Positions 1 through 9,504 of a stretch of 64,000 nucleotides of DNA are shown here, one piece after another. Every line of letters begins with the position of its first letter. Position 1 is the first letter of the stretch. The position numbers were made by a program, and so were the translations under genes. The DNA lies in NCBI RefSeq assembly GCF_001598555.1, contig NZ_BCZE01000001.1, positions 62,001-126,000 of the forward strand. The letters are read 5' to 3'. This DNA is from Novosphingobium rosa NBRC 15208 (GTDB lineage Bacteria > Pseudomonadota > Alphaproteobacteria > Sphingomonadales > Sphingomonadaceae). A model generated the notes under the pieces. That model was not told the DNA's origin. It did no database searches and saw only the letters and a list, made by a program, of their open reading frames with translations.

Positions 1-713
1 CCACCGTCTCGCTGGTGTTCAAGCCGGTCAAGCGCCTCACCACCTATGCCAGCTACATGCAGGGGCTGGAGCAGGGGACGATCATCCCCAATGACCCCGC
101 CTACAGCAATCCGGGGCAGATTCTGAAGCCGTTCCTGTCCAAGCAATATGAGGTGGGCGTGAAATATGCCCCCACCAACGGATTGCTGCTGACCGGCGCG
201 CTCTACCGGATCGAGAAGGCCAATTCCTATGAAGGCCGCACGCCCGATGGCAAGATCACCATCACGCAGGATGGCGTGCAGGTGCATCAGGGGCTGGAGC
301 TGACCGCCACCGGACAGTTGACGAAGCACCTCTCAACCGTGCTGGGCGGCACCTTCATGGACCTGAAGGTCACCAAGGCCGCCGATCCCACGCTGATCGG
401 CACCCGCCCCACCGGCGTCAGCGACCGGCTGCTGAAAGCCTATCTCGATTACAGCCTGCCATGGGTGCCGGGTCTGTCCGTAACGGGCGGGGCCTATCAC
501 GCGGGCACGATGTACAAGGACAGCGCAAACCTTCAGAAAATCCCCGGCTATACAATCTTCGACCTTGGCCTGCATTTCAAGACACAGGTGGAAAAGCATC
601 CGCTGCGCTTCGACCTTAACATCGCCAACATCACCGGGCGCGATTACTGGGCGACATCCTATTCGCTGGGCATTCCGCGCAATGTCGCCTTCTCCGTAAA
701 ATACGGCTTCTGA
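1..713 (+). CDS. TonB-dependent siderophore receptor, C-terminal part (5' end outside window)
   Basis: About 236 residues of an outer-membrane beta-barrel are present and the reading frame is open to the window edge, so the GTG at 15 is internal. Repeated amphipathic strands, the barrel phrase 'LSKQYEVGVKY', and a final strand ending in Phe (VAFSVKYGF) are the usual C-terminal signature of TonB-dependent ferric-siderophore receptors. The gene is followed after 19 bases by a PepSY membrane protein and two small membrane proteins of iron-uptake type, which supports a role in siderophore import. The plug domain and any TonB box lie outside the window, so the substrate cannot be inferred. Confidence 0.88.
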   Translation, partial: TVSLVFKPVKRLTTYASYMQGLEQGTIIPNDPAYSNPGQILKPFLSKQYEVGVKYAPTNGLLLTGALYRIEKANSYEGRTPDGKITITQDGVQVHQGLELTATGQLTKHLSTVLGGTFMDLKVTKAADPTLIGTRPTGVSDRLLKAYLDYSLPWVPGLSVTGGAYHAGTMYKDSANLQKIPGYTIFDLGLHFKTQVEKHPLRFDLNIANITGRDYWATSYSLGIPRNVAFSVKYGF

Positions 714-732
714 GCAGGCCGGGAGCGCGCGC

Positions 733-2310
733 ATGACACAGGCGAAACAGGGTCTCCGCCAGTCGATGGCATGGCTGCACACATGGGTCGGGTTGCTGCC
801 GGGCTGGGTGCTTTATGTGATCTTCGTCTTCGGCACGGCGGCCTTTTTCCAGCATGAGATCGACGGCTGGATGCGGCCCGAATTGCCGGGCGAAACGCGC
901 GTCTCGCCCCGCGCCCTTGCCGCGGCCGATGCTGTGCTGAAAGCCCGCGCGACAGGGGCGGACAGCGCAGCCGTCTCGCTGCCCGATCCACGCGGGGGCA
1001 GCGGGCTGGAGCTGTCATGGCGCATCAAGGGCGAGAAGCGCGGCGAGGGCAACCGCGTGACCCTCGCCCCCGCCACCGGAGAGGAAGCGCAGGTGCGCGC
1101 CACCAAGGGCGGCTATTTCCTCTACCGCTTCCATTTCGACCTGCATTACATGCCGGTGATGTGGGCGCGCATGCTGGTGAGCATCGCCGCTCTGGCCATG
1201 CTGGTGGCGATCTTGTCCGGCGTGGTCACCCACAAGAAAATCTTCGCCGATTTCTTCATGCTCCGCTTCGGCAAGGGGCAAAGAAGCTGGCTCGACGCGC
1301 ATAATGCCAGCGCCGTGCTGGTGCTGCCCTTCTATCTGATGATCACCTACACCGGTCTGGCGACCTTGTTGTTCACGCTGATGCCATGGACGCTGGCCGC
1401 CAATTTCCCCGACCGGCAGGCCTTTTACAAAACCACCTTCGCCGCCGCGCCCGAACGCGAGCCCAGCGGCAAGCCAGCCCCGACAATCCCCCTCGCCCGC
1501 ATGATCGCGGCGGCGCAGCAGAGCTGGGATGGCGACATGCCGACGCATATCGGCATCGACCATCCCGGCGACGGCAAGGCCACCATCACCCTCTATCCCG
1601 AGCCAGGTGGCTGGGGCCGTCCAGCGCACCCCACCCTCTATCTCGATGGGGCCAGCGGAACACCGCTGCCCTCCGCTTCCCCTGTGAAAGGCGGCGCCCA
1701 GGCCACATGGCGGGTGATGATCGAACTGCATATGGCGGAGTTTGCGGGCTATGCACTGCGCTGGCTGCTGGCGCTTTCGGGCCTTGGCGGCGTGGCGATG
1801 GTGGCAACCGGCCTGTGCCTGTGGTGCGTCAAACGCCGCGCCCGCCTGCCGGATGCGGCACGGCCTCACCTCGGCTTCCGGCTGGTCGAGGGGCTCAACA
1901 TCGGCTTCATCCTTGGCGCGCCGGGGGGAATCGCAGCCTATTTCCTCGCGAACCGCCTGCTGCCCGTTGACATGCCCGACCGCGCGGCATGGGAGATCAA
2001 CAGCCTGTTTATCGTCTGGGGCGGCGTGCTGGTCTGGAGCTTTGTCCGCGCGTTTGCCTGCCATGCCGCCCGCGCATGGATCGAAATGCTGACCCTGAAC
2101 GCCGCGTTCTTCGCCGCCGTGCCCCTGCTCAACGCCCTGACCACCGCGCGCGGCCTTGGCCAGAGCCTGCCCGCCGGAGACTGGATCTTCGCCGGTTTCG
2201 ACCTTGCCATGCTGGCGCTGGCCGCAGGCTTCGCCTTCACCGCGCGCACACTTGCCCTGCGCAAGCCCCGCTCCGCCCCCAGACGCGCCAGACAGGAGGC
2301 AACCACATGA
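733..2310 (+). CDS. PepSY-associated TM helix protein (iron-uptake type)
   Basis: This 525-residue inner-membrane protein starts with a hydrophobic helix at about residues 17-40. A periplasmic region of about 100 residues follows, then paired helices near 142-165 and 195-220, a second periplasmic PepSY-like section, and a C-terminal cluster of helices. This is the layout of PepSY_TM proteins that sit next to siderophore receptors and are thought to reduce or release periplasmic ferric siderophores; that role is family knowledge, not shown here. The ATG lies 19 bases after the receptor stop and its stop overlaps the next start (ATGA), so the genes are translationally coupled. Confidence 0.88.
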   Translation: MTQAKQGLRQSMAWLHTWVGLLPGWVLYVIFVFGTAAFFQHEIDGWMRPELPGETRVSPRALAAADAVLKARATGADSAAVSLPDPRGGSGLELSWRIKGEKRGEGNRVTLAPATGEEAQVRATKGGYFLYRFHFDLHYMPVMWARMLVSIAALAMLVAILSGVVTHKKIFADFFMLRFGKGQRSWLDAHNASAVLVLPFYLMITYTGLATLLFTLMPWTLAANFPDRQAFYKTTFAAAPEREPSGKPAPTIPLARMIAAAQQSWDGDMPTHIGIDHPGDGKATITLYPEPGGWGRPAHPTLYLDGASGTPLPSASPVKGGAQATWRVMIELHMAEFAGYALRWLLALSGLGGVAMVATGLCLWCVKRRARLPDAARPHLGFRLVEGLNIGFILGAPGGIAAYFLANRLLPVDMPDRAAWEINSLFIVWGGVLVWSFVRAFACHAARAWIEMLTLNAAFFAAVPLLNALTTARGLGQSLPAGDWIFAGFDLAMLALAAGFAFTARTLALRKPRSAPRRARQEATT

Positions 2311-2597
2311 CCCACCTCCTCACCGCCCTGCCTTGCCTGCTGGGCTTTGCCCTGCTGCTGACCGCCATGGCGCGCCACCAGCAGGACTGCCTGAAACGCA
2401 AGCTGCCTGCGCGCGCCAGCCGATTGCTGCGCGCCACCGGCTTGGCCCTGTTGACCATCGGCTTCATCATCGCCGGGCTGGGTCTGGGCTGGGCCTATGG
2501 TTCGGTCAGCTGGTTCGGCTGGCTCTCTGTCGGCGCCGTCCTCACCCTCACCGTCCAGACCAACCGCGAGCGCATCCTCGCCCGACTGCGCCGATGA
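2307..2597 (+). CDS. DUF3325 family small membrane protein
   Basis: This 96-residue protein begins MTHLLTALPCLLGF. Hydrophobic helices lie at about residues 3-20, 43-64 and 68-83, and a basic connecting stretch carries QQDCLKRKLPAR. Size, helix pattern and position between a PepSY protein and a DUF3649-type protein match the DUF3325 family of iron-uptake operons, whose biochemical role is unknown. The start is fixed by the ATGA overlap with the upstream stop, and its own stop overlaps the next start in the same way. The open frame extends upstream, but that part is antisense or out of frame with the PepSY gene and is not coding. Confidence 0.8.
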   Translation: MTHLLTALPCLLGFALLLTAMARHQQDCLKRKLPARASRLLRATGLALLTIGFIIAGLGLGWAYGSVSWFGWLSVGAVLTLTVQTNRERILARLRR

Positions 2598-2917
2598 AAG
2601 GCCTCCCCATGCCCAAATCGATCTTTTCCGCCACCGCGCGCCAGCGCTGGTCGGTGGCCTCGCGCAGCATCGCGGGCACGCTGGGCGCCTATGGCGTGGC
2701 CTCGCTGGCGACGGTGGCGCTTTCGCTCGTGCTGGCCCGCTGCGGCATGGCGCGCAGCGAGGCGGTCACCGCCGCCACCCTGGCCAGCTTCATCATCTTC
2801 GCCGCCATCGCCATGACGGTCTTCCACGCCCGCACGCCCGCCAGAGCATGGCGCGGGCTGACCATCGCCGCCCTGCCCCTGGCGCTGGCGATCTGGCTGC
2901 TGTTGCCCCCGCGATGA
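2594..2917 (+). CDS. DUF3649 family small membrane protein
   Basis: This 107-residue protein has three predicted membrane helices (about residues 29-49, 60-80 and 88-104) after a basic N-terminus. It resembles the DUF3649 or 'iron transporter' small proteins that accompany PepSY and DUF3325 proteins in siderophore operons. It starts at an ATGA overlap with the DUF3325 gene, and its stop overlaps the following receptor start by the same arrangement. An internal ATG six residues in (MPKSIF) is a possible alternative start. Function is inferred only from context. Confidence 0.75.
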   Translation: MKGLPMPKSIFSATARQRWSVASRSIAGTLGAYGVASLATVALSLVLARCGMARSEAVTAATLASFIIFAAIAMTVFHARTPARAWRGLTIAALPLALAIWLLLPPR

Positions 2918-4965
2918 ACGCCATCCCCATGCTGCTCGCCATGCTCGGCGGCGGCGCTGCCGAGGAGGATGCCACGCGCCAACCCGCCACCCATCAGGCA
3001 GCGCCGCCAGTGGCCGCCAATGGCCCCGATCCGGTCTACCCCGCCACCTTCTATCAGCCCTTCCAGCCCCAGACCGCGCTCGACATGCTGGCGCGCACCC
3101 CCGGCTTTCTGCTTACCGAGGGCTCATCCGTGCGCGGTTTCGGCGGCGCGGCGGGCAATGTGCTGATCGACGGCCAGCGCCCCACGATCAAAGGCGGCGG
3201 CCTGACCGAGGTGCTGCGCCGCATCGCCGCCAGCCGCGTGGCGCGCATCACCCTGCTGCGCGGCAGCGAGGCGGCTCAGGCGCAAGGGCAGACGCTGGTG
3301 GCCAATGTCATCCTGCGCGTCGACGGCAAGGGATCGGGCAATGTTTCGGCCACGCTTACCCATACGGCGGAGGGGCGGGTTTCACCCTCGGGAAGGATCA
3401 GTCTGGCCCGCGCCATCGCGGGATGGCAGAGCAGCGTGGAACTCTCCACCAGCCTGACGCGCTATCCCGCCACCAATCTTTATCACAACCGCGACGCCAG
3501 CGGCACGCCAACCTCGCACCGGCTGGAACGGCTTTCCGCCAGCGCGCCGGAGGTCAATCTGGCGCTCTCCACCGCAGGCGCGGTGGCGGGCGGCACGCTG
3601 ACGGTGAACCTGCGCCTGAATGACAACCGCTATCGCTCGCTGCGCGCCACCGCGGTCACCGCCGCGCCATGGGATGGCTCGAACGACGCCACGCGCAGCA
3701 ACATCTATGGCGAAACCGCCCGCAGCGGCGAACTGGGCGCCGACTGGACGCGCCAGCTGGACAAGGGCTGGACCGCCAAGCTGGTCGGCCTTGGCCGCAT
3801 CGAGCATAACACCACCGCCGAGGACTATCGCGAGGGCCTTTATCGCGGCCTGTCCCTGCTGGATCAGAAGCCGGTAGAGCTGGTGGGCCGCGCCACCATC
3901 ACCCGCGAGGGCGAGCATGCGCTTCGCCCCGAACTGGGCTTCGAAGTGGCCGAAAACCGGCTGACCAGCCGTCTGGACTATGCCGAGGATCAGGGATCGG
4001 GGCTGGTGCCCGTGGCGCTGAGCAATGCCGACACGCGCGTGTCGGAACTGCGCGGCGAGGGTTTTGCCAATCTGACGCTGGCCTTGACCCAAAAGCTCGG
4101 TCTGGAGGCGGGCGCCGCGCTGGAACTCTCGCGCATTCGCGTCTCCGGCCAGATGCCCAGCGAGCAGAGCCTGTCCTACCTCAAGCCCTCCGCCGCGCTG
4201 GTATGGTCGCCCTCGGGCGAGACCCAGCTGCGGGTGGGGATGCGGCGCAAGGTCGATCAGCTGGATTTCGGGGATTTCGCCGCCTCGGTCAATCAGGCGG
4301 ACGGACGGTCGCTGGGCGGCAATTCGCGGCTGCGCCCCGCGCGCATCACCCGCGTGCTGGCCCGCATCGACCATCGCTGGGGCAAGGGCGGCGCTCTGGC
4401 GCTGGAGGCCTGGCATCAGTGGCATCGGGGCCTGCTGGGCTATCTGGTGCTGCCAAGCGGCGATCAGGCATTGGGCATCATCGGCGACGGGCGGCAATGG
4501 GGCGTCACCGCGCAAGGCACGCTGCCGCTGGGCACGCTGCTGAAAGGCGCGAGGCTGACAGTGGACGGGACATGGCGCGGCTCCCGCCTGCGCGATCCCC
4601 TGACCGGCATGCCGCGCCCGATGGACGATATCGCACCGCTCAGCCTCACCGCCGAAATGCGCCACGATGTACCCCGGCTCAAATCCTCCTGGGGCCTGAC
4701 CTTCACCGCCCCCGAACATGGCGCCACCTGGTACACCAACGAGGTGCTGCGCTGGCATGATGGCGCGGTCTGGGGCGCCTATCTGGAAACCACGGCGCTG
4801 CATGGCATCAAGACCACGCTGACCGGCAAGGCCATTCTGGGTTACGAGCGCGACCGCCTGCGCCATTTTTTCCAACCGACCCGCGCCGGGGTGGACAACG
4901 GTTCCGAAACGCGCGGGCAAAGGCAGGGCGGCACGCTGGCCCTCACCATGGCCAAGAGCTTTTGA
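2914..4965 (+). CDS. Small TonB-dependent receptor (plug plus barrel)
   Basis: This 683-residue outer-membrane protein has a very short hydrophobic leader and a plug-like section at about residues 45-135, including 'LLTEGSSVRGFGGAAGNVLIDGQRP', abbreviated here to its core VRGFGGAAG. A beta-barrel follows and ends in MAKSF with a terminal Phe. It is shorter than typical siderophore receptors (700-850 residues), and its plug has no obvious TonB box. The start is set by the ATGA overlap with the DUF3649 gene, so it belongs to the iron-uptake operon. It may import a second iron chelate or support the first receptor. A GC hairpin follows the stop. Confidence 0.82.
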   Translation: MNAIPMLLAMLGGGAAEEDATRQPATHQAAPPVAANGPDPVYPATFYQPFQPQTALDMLARTPGFLLTEGSSVRGFGGAAGNVLIDGQRPTIKGGGLTEVLRRIAASRVARITLLRGSEAAQAQGQTLVANVILRVDGKGSGNVSATLTHTAEGRVSPSGRISLARAIAGWQSSVELSTSLTRYPATNLYHNRDASGTPTSHRLERLSASAPEVNLALSTAGAVAGGTLTVNLRLNDNRYRSLRATAVTAAPWDGSNDATRSNIYGETARSGELGADWTRQLDKGWTAKLVGLGRIEHNTTAEDYREGLYRGLSLLDQKPVELVGRATITREGEHALRPELGFEVAENRLTSRLDYAEDQGSGLVPVALSNADTRVSELRGEGFANLTLALTQKLGLEAGAALELSRIRVSGQMPSEQSLSYLKPSAALVWSPSGETQLRVGMRRKVDQLDFGDFAASVNQADGRSLGGNSRLRPARITRVLARIDHRWGKGGALALEAWHQWHRGLLGYLVLPSGDQALGIIGDGRQWGVTAQGTLPLGTLLKGARLTVDGTWRGSRLRDPLTGMPRPMDDIAPLSLTAEMRHDVPRLKSSWGLTFTAPEHGATWYTNEVLRWHDGAVWGAYLETTALHGIKTTLTGKAILGYERDRLRHFFQPTRAGVDNGSETRGQRQGGTLALTMAKSF

Positions 4966-4974
4966 GAGCGCGTA

Positions 4975-5001
4975 GGGGAGGTTGCCGCAACGCCCCTCCC
5001 C
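4975..5001. terminator. GC hairpin between convergent genes
   Basis: GGGGAGG pairs with CCTCCCC, and an inner GTTG/CAAC pair closes a three-base loop. It lies between the convergent ends of the small receptor and the efflux lipoprotein gene, so it could terminate either strand. No T-run follows. Confidence 0.45.
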
Positions 5002-5011
5002 CGGTTTGGCT

Positions 5012-6427
5012 TCAGGATGGCCTCTGCCAGCCGCCGCCCAGCGCCTTGAACAGGTCCACCCGGTCGGAGGACAGCTGAGTCAGGGCGGCGGCATGGGCGG
5101 CGCGGGCATCCAGCATCGCCCCCTGCGCCACCAGCAGATCGAGCAGCGAGATTGATCCGGCGCGGTAACGCCGGTCTCCCAGCTGCCATGCCCTTTCGGC
5201 GCGCGCCTGCGCCTCGGCCAGTTCATCGAGGCGCGTTTGCCCGGTTTGCACGCGGGTCAGCGCCTGCTCCACCTCTTTCAGCGCCGTCAGCACATGGCCA
5301 TCGAAGCTGGCCAGCGCGGCATCACCCTGCGCCCGGGCCTGCTTCACCCTTGCGCGCGCCGTGGCGATGTTGGGGAAGGACCAGGACACCGCCGGGCCTA
5401 GCGAATAGGAGAAGGAATTGCTGCCCTGCACCGATTGACTGCGCAGAAAGCTGCCAAAGCCGCCCAGACTGATCTTCGGATAAAGATCCGCCGTGGCCAC
5501 GCCGATCCGCGCCGTATCCGCCGCCAGACGGCGCTCGGCCTCGCGGAGGTCGGGACGGCGCCGCAGGAGAGCGGCGCCGTCACCGACCGGCAGCACAGAG
5601 GCGGGGGTGGGGGGGAGTGCGCACCCCTGCGCTGCCTTTGGAATAGCATCGGGCGTCTGGCCCAGAAGCGCGGCCAGTTCGAACAGGGCCACCTGCCGCT
5701 CCGCCTCGAAAGTTGGCAGAGCGGCGCGGGCGGTCGCCGCAGCGGCGGCGGCGCGCTCCACATCGAAAGTGGCGAGCGAGCCGGCCTTTTCCCGCGCTGT
5801 GACCAGATCGAGATTTTGCTGCGCCACCTGCGCGGACTCCTGCGCCACCGCCAAAGCATGGCCGTGCGCGCAGGCGGCCAGATAGGAGCGCGTCACCTCG
5901 GCGGCCACCAGCACGCGCACGCCGTCGCGCGCGGCTTCTTCGGCCTGCGCATCGGCGCGGGCGGCCTCGATGCCGCGATGGATGCGGCCAAAAAGGTCGA
6001 CCTCCCATGAGAGCGAGGCCGAGGCATTGCCAAAGCCCTGCCCCTCGCCGATCTGCGCCGAACCGCCCTGCCCGCCGCCGAAGCTGACGGTGTTGCCATA
6101 GCCGCCCCCTGCCGAAAGATCGGTGGAAGGCAGGCGCCCGGCCCGCGCCTCGGACAGCACCGCGCGTGTCTTGGCCAGATTGGCCGCCGCCACCCGCAGA
6201 TCGGTGTTGGCGGCAAAGGCCCGGGCAATCAGCCCATCCAGCACCGGATCGCGGTATAGCCGCCACCAGTCATCCTGCAGAGGCGCGGCGGGGTCGATGC
6301 CCTGTCCGGTGGTCACGAACTGGCCGCCCTTGGGCAGGGCCGCGACCGGCTTGTGATAATCCGGCCCAACGGCGCAGGCGGTGGCCAGCAGCGTGGCGAG
6401 AAGCGCCGGGAGAACGCTCTTACGCAT
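5012..6427 (-). CDS. RND efflux outer-membrane lipoprotein, NodT/OprM type
   Basis: This 471-residue outer-membrane factor starts with a lipoprotein signal peptide whose lipobox is LATAC (Cys18), followed by the family hallmark VGPDYHKP. Two repeats of long coiled helices and short barrel strands follow, as in TolC and OprM. It would form the outer-membrane exit duct of a tripartite pump. The start overlaps the stop of the inner-membrane RND gene by eight bases, so it is the last gene of the efflux operon. Length is normal for the family. Confidence 0.93.
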   Translation of the reverse strand: MRKSVLPALLATLLATACAVGPDYHKPVAALPKGGQFVTTGQGIDPAAPLQDDWWRLYRDPVLDGLIARAFAANTDLRVAAANLAKTRAVLSEARAGRLPSTDLSAGGGYGNTVSFGGGQGGSAQIGEGQGFGNASASLSWEVDLFGRIHRGIEAARADAQAEEAARDGVRVLVAAEVTRSYLAACAHGHALAVAQESAQVAQQNLDLVTAREKAGSLATFDVERAAAAAATARAALPTFEAERQVALFELAALLGQTPDAIPKAAQGCALPPTPASVLPVGDGAALLRRRPDLREAERRLAADTARIGVATADLYPKISLGGFGSFLRSQSVQGSNSFSYSLGPAVSWSFPNIATARARVKQARAQGDAALASFDGHVLTALKEVEQALTRVQTGQTRLDELAEAQARAERAWQLGDRRYRAGSISLLDLLVAQGAMLDARAAHAAALTQLSSDRVDLFKALGGGWQRPS

Positions 6428-9400
6428 GGGCCATCTCCCCGTCCTGCGCGTCCATGGTGGGTTGGGCGGCGTCCTTGCGGCGATGGTCGCCCGCCAGCAG
6501 CGTGTAGATCGTGGGCAGCACGAAAAGCGTGAACAGCGTGCCCACCAGCATGCCCATCACCACCACGATGCCGATGGCGAAGCGACTGGCCGCCCCCGCC
6601 CCTCCGGCAAACAGCAGCGGCACAAGGCCCGCCACCATCGCCGCCGTGGTCATCAGGATCGGGCGCATGCGCACGGCTGCGGCATGGCGGATCGCCGCGG
6701 CGCGGGTCAGCCCATGGCTCTGCTGCATCTCATTGGCGAAGGAGACCATCAGAATGCCATGTTTGGAGATCAGCCCGATCAGCGTCACAAGCCCGATCTG
6801 CGTGTAGATGTTGAGCGTGGTGAACCCCAGATAGAGCGGCACCAGCGCGCCCGAGATCGCCAGCGGCACCGTCACCAGAATGACCAGCGGATCGCGGAAA
6901 CTCTCGAACTGGGCGGCCAGCACCAGAAAGATCACCACCAGCGCGAAGGCGAAAGAGACGGTGAGCTGGTTGCCCTCATGCACATATTGGCGGCTGTTCG
7001 ACAGCCAGTCGACACTCATGCCGGGCGGCAGGGGCTGGGCTTTGAGAAAGTCCACTGCCTGACCCATCGTCACGCCGGGCGCCAGCACCGCCGAAATGGT
7101 GGCCGAGTTCATCTGGTTGAACTGGGGCAGCTTGTTGGGCTGCGGGTTGATCTCGATCTTCGCCACGGTGGAGAGAGGCACCAGACTGCCGCCGCGCGTC
7201 TTCACATAGAAGGCGCCGAGGTTGTCGGGGGTGAGGCGCTTGCCCTGCGGCACCTGCGTGATGACATCGTAGGACCGGTCATGCCAGTTGAAGCGGTTGA
7301 CGTAATTCTCGCCCACCATCAGCGCCAGCGTGTCGGCGATCTCCTCCATGGAGACGCCCAGCTCGCCGGCCTTGGCGCGGTCGATCGAGACATGGGCTTC
7401 CTGACTGTCGAAGGCCAGATCGGTGTCGACAAAGGCGAAAAGCTTGCTGCCCCAGGCCACGCCCTTGATCGCTTCGAGCGTGCGATAGATCTCGGGAAAA
7501 TCATCGGCGGAGCGGATCACCATCTGCACCGGCAGGCCGCCGCTGCCCGCCGGCAGAGGACTATCCTGAAAGGCCGTGGCATAGACGCCGGTGACAGCGG
7601 CGCTCTTGCCGGTGATCTCGGCCTGGATCTGGTCGGCGCTGCGGTGGCGTTTCGACCAGTCATCCATGATGATGCCGCCGAAGCCGATGTTGGCGCCCAA
7701 TGTGCCGCCCATATCGAACCAGCTGCTCTCATACTCCTTCACGGTGCGGAACAGCGCATCGACCTGCGTGCTGTAACGCGAAGTATAGTCCACATTGGCA
7801 TATTGCGGCGCCTTGGTCTGGACGAAGACATAGCCCATGTCCTCCTGCGGCGCGAGTTCACGCGCCGCGCCGGTGAAGAAGACCACGCTGGCCCCCATGA
7901 TCGCCACGCCCGCCAGCAGCACCGCGCCGCGCGCCGACAGGGTGCGGCCCAGCACGCGGTCATAGCGGGCGGTCAGGCCATGCATGGCCTTTTCCAGCAG
8001 CTGTTCCAGCCGCCCCTCGCCCATCTTGGCATGCAGCAACCGGCTGCTCATCATCGGCGAGAGGGTGAGCGCAATCACGCCCGACACCACCACCGATCCG
8101 GCCAGCGTAAAGGCGAATTCGCGGAACAGCGCGCCGGTCAGCCCGCCCATCAGCCCGATGGGGGCATAGACGGCGGCCAGCGTGATGGTCATGGCGATCA
8201 CCGGGCCGACGATCTCGCGCGCGCCTTTCAGCGCCGCCTCGATAGGCCGCAAGCCTTCCTCGATATGGCGATGGATGTTCTCCACCACCACGATGGCGTC
8301 ATCCACCACCAGACCGATCGCCAGCACCATCGCCAGCAGGGTCAGCAGGTTGAGCGAGAAGCCGAAAGCCAGCATCAGCGCCGCCGTGCCCAGCAGCGAG
8401 AGCGGGATGGTCACCACCGGAATGATCACCGCGCGGAAAGTGCCCAGAAACAGGAAGATCACCACGATGACGATGGCCACCGCCTCGATCAGCGTATGCC
8501 CGACCTCATCGATGGAGGCTTCCACGAAATGGGCGGTGTCGAACTGGCTGACGACCTTGAGGCCCGGAGGCGCCACGCGCTGCATTTGCGGGATCAGCGC
8601 CTTCACGCCCGCCACAATGTCCAGCGGATTGCCATCCGGCGTGGGCGCGATGGCCACGCTAACCGCCTTGCGCCCCGAGGACAGCGCCTGCGCATCGTAA
8701 TTCTGCGCCCCCAGCTCCACCGTGGCGACATCGCCCAGCCGCACGATACCGCCATCGCCGCCGCTTTTCACCACCATCTGACGGAAGGAATCGACATCGC
8801 GCAGATCGGTGCCCGCCGTGATGTTGATCGCGGTGTTGCCGCCTTTCAGCTGGCCCGGCGCGGCCTGCACATTGTTGGCGCGCAGGGCATTGCCGATGTC
8901 GCTGGCGCTCATGCCGCGCCCGGCCAGCTTCACCGGATCGACCCAGATGCGCATCGCCAGAGGGGCGCCCCCGCTGATCTCGGCCGAGGCCACGCCCGGC
9001 ACAGAGGTGATCAGCGGCCGCGCCACGCGGTTCACGAAATCGGCCACTTGCGAAGAGGAGAGCCTGTCGCTGGTGAAGGCCAGATATTGCACAGCCGAGG
9101 CGCCATCGGTGATCTTGGCGATGGCCGGATCGGTGACGCCGCTGGGCAGGCGGTATTTCACCTGCTGCACCTTGGCGAGGATATCGGCCATCGCCCGGTC
9201 GGCATTGGCGTTCAGCACCAGCTTGGCGGCGATATGGCTCTTGCCCTGCGTGGAGGTGGAGGTGAGGTACTCGATCCCCGCCGCCGTGGCGATGGATTGC
9301 GAAATCGGCGTGGTGACAAAGCCCTGCATCACATCCTGCGTGGCGCCGGGCAGCGATGTGTCGATGGTGATCGTGGCGCTTTCCATGCGCGGATATTGCC

Positions 9401-9503
9401 GGATCTGCAGCGCAAACACCGCGCTGAGCCCCACCAGCAGGATCAACAGGCTGACCACGATGGAAAGGATCGGGCGGCGGATAAACAGGTCGGTGAAGGC
9501 CAT
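6420..9503 (-). CDS. RND efflux pump inner-membrane permease (AcrB/MexF-like)
   Basis: This 1027-residue permease begins MAFTDLFIRRPILSIVVSLL, the classic HAE1-family N-terminus. It has the TM4 segment GLVVDDAIVVVENIHRH with the paired Asp residues of the proton relay, and two large periplasmic domains between TM1-2 and TM7-8. The chosen ATG lies one base after the adaptor stop; a longer in-frame start at 9575 would overlap the adaptor and gives non-conserved sequence. The pump would expel amphiphilic or redox-active compounds using the proton gradient. The SoxR-type promoter upstream suggests induction by redox-cycling agents. Confidence 0.94.
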   Translation of the reverse strand: MAFTDLFIRRPILSIVVSLLILLVGLSAVFALQIRQYPRMESATITIDTSLPGATQDVMQGFVTTPISQSIATAAGIEYLTSTSTQGKSHIAAKLVLNANADRAMADILAKVQQVKYRLPSGVTDPAIAKITDGASAVQYLAFTSDRLSSSQVADFVNRVARPLITSVPGVASAEISGGAPLAMRIWVDPVKLAGRGMSASDIGNALRANNVQAAPGQLKGGNTAINITAGTDLRDVDSFRQMVVKSGGDGGIVRLGDVATVELGAQNYDAQALSSGRKAVSVAIAPTPDGNPLDIVAGVKALIPQMQRVAPPGLKVVSQFDTAHFVEASIDEVGHTLIEAVAIVIVVIFLFLGTFRAVIIPVVTIPLSLLGTAALMLAFGFSLNLLTLLAMVLAIGLVVDDAIVVVENIHRHIEEGLRPIEAALKGAREIVGPVIAMTITLAAVYAPIGLMGGLTGALFREFAFTLAGSVVVSGVIALTLSPMMSSRLLHAKMGEGRLEQLLEKAMHGLTARYDRVLGRTLSARGAVLLAGVAIMGASVVFFTGAARELAPQEDMGYVFVQTKAPQYANVDYTSRYSTQVDALFRTVKEYESSWFDMGGTLGANIGFGGIIMDDWSKRHRSADQIQAEITGKSAAVTGVYATAFQDSPLPAGSGGLPVQMVIRSADDFPEIYRTLEAIKGVAWGSKLFAFVDTDLAFDSQEAHVSIDRAKAGELGVSMEEIADTLALMVGENYVNRFNWHDRSYDVITQVPQGKRLTPDNLGAFYVKTRGGSLVPLSTVAKIEINPQPNKLPQFNQMNSATISAVLAPGVTMGQAVDFLKAQPLPPGMSVDWLSNSRQYVHEGNQLTVSFAFALVVIFLVLAAQFESFRDPLVILVTVPLAISGALVPLYLGFTTLNIYTQIGLVTLIGLISKHGILMVSFANEMQQSHGLTRAAAIRHAAAVRMRPILMTTAAMVAGLVPLLFAGGAGAASRFAIGIVVVMGMLVGTLFTLFVLPTIYTLLAGDHRRKDAAQPTMDAQDGEMAHA

Positions 9504-9504
9504 C

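Noticed and set aside
3382..4920. 512-codon minus-strand open frame opposite the small receptor
   Set aside because: The high-GC antisense frame lacks stops because of codon bias, and the composition is not protein-like. The plus-strand receptor is clearly coding.
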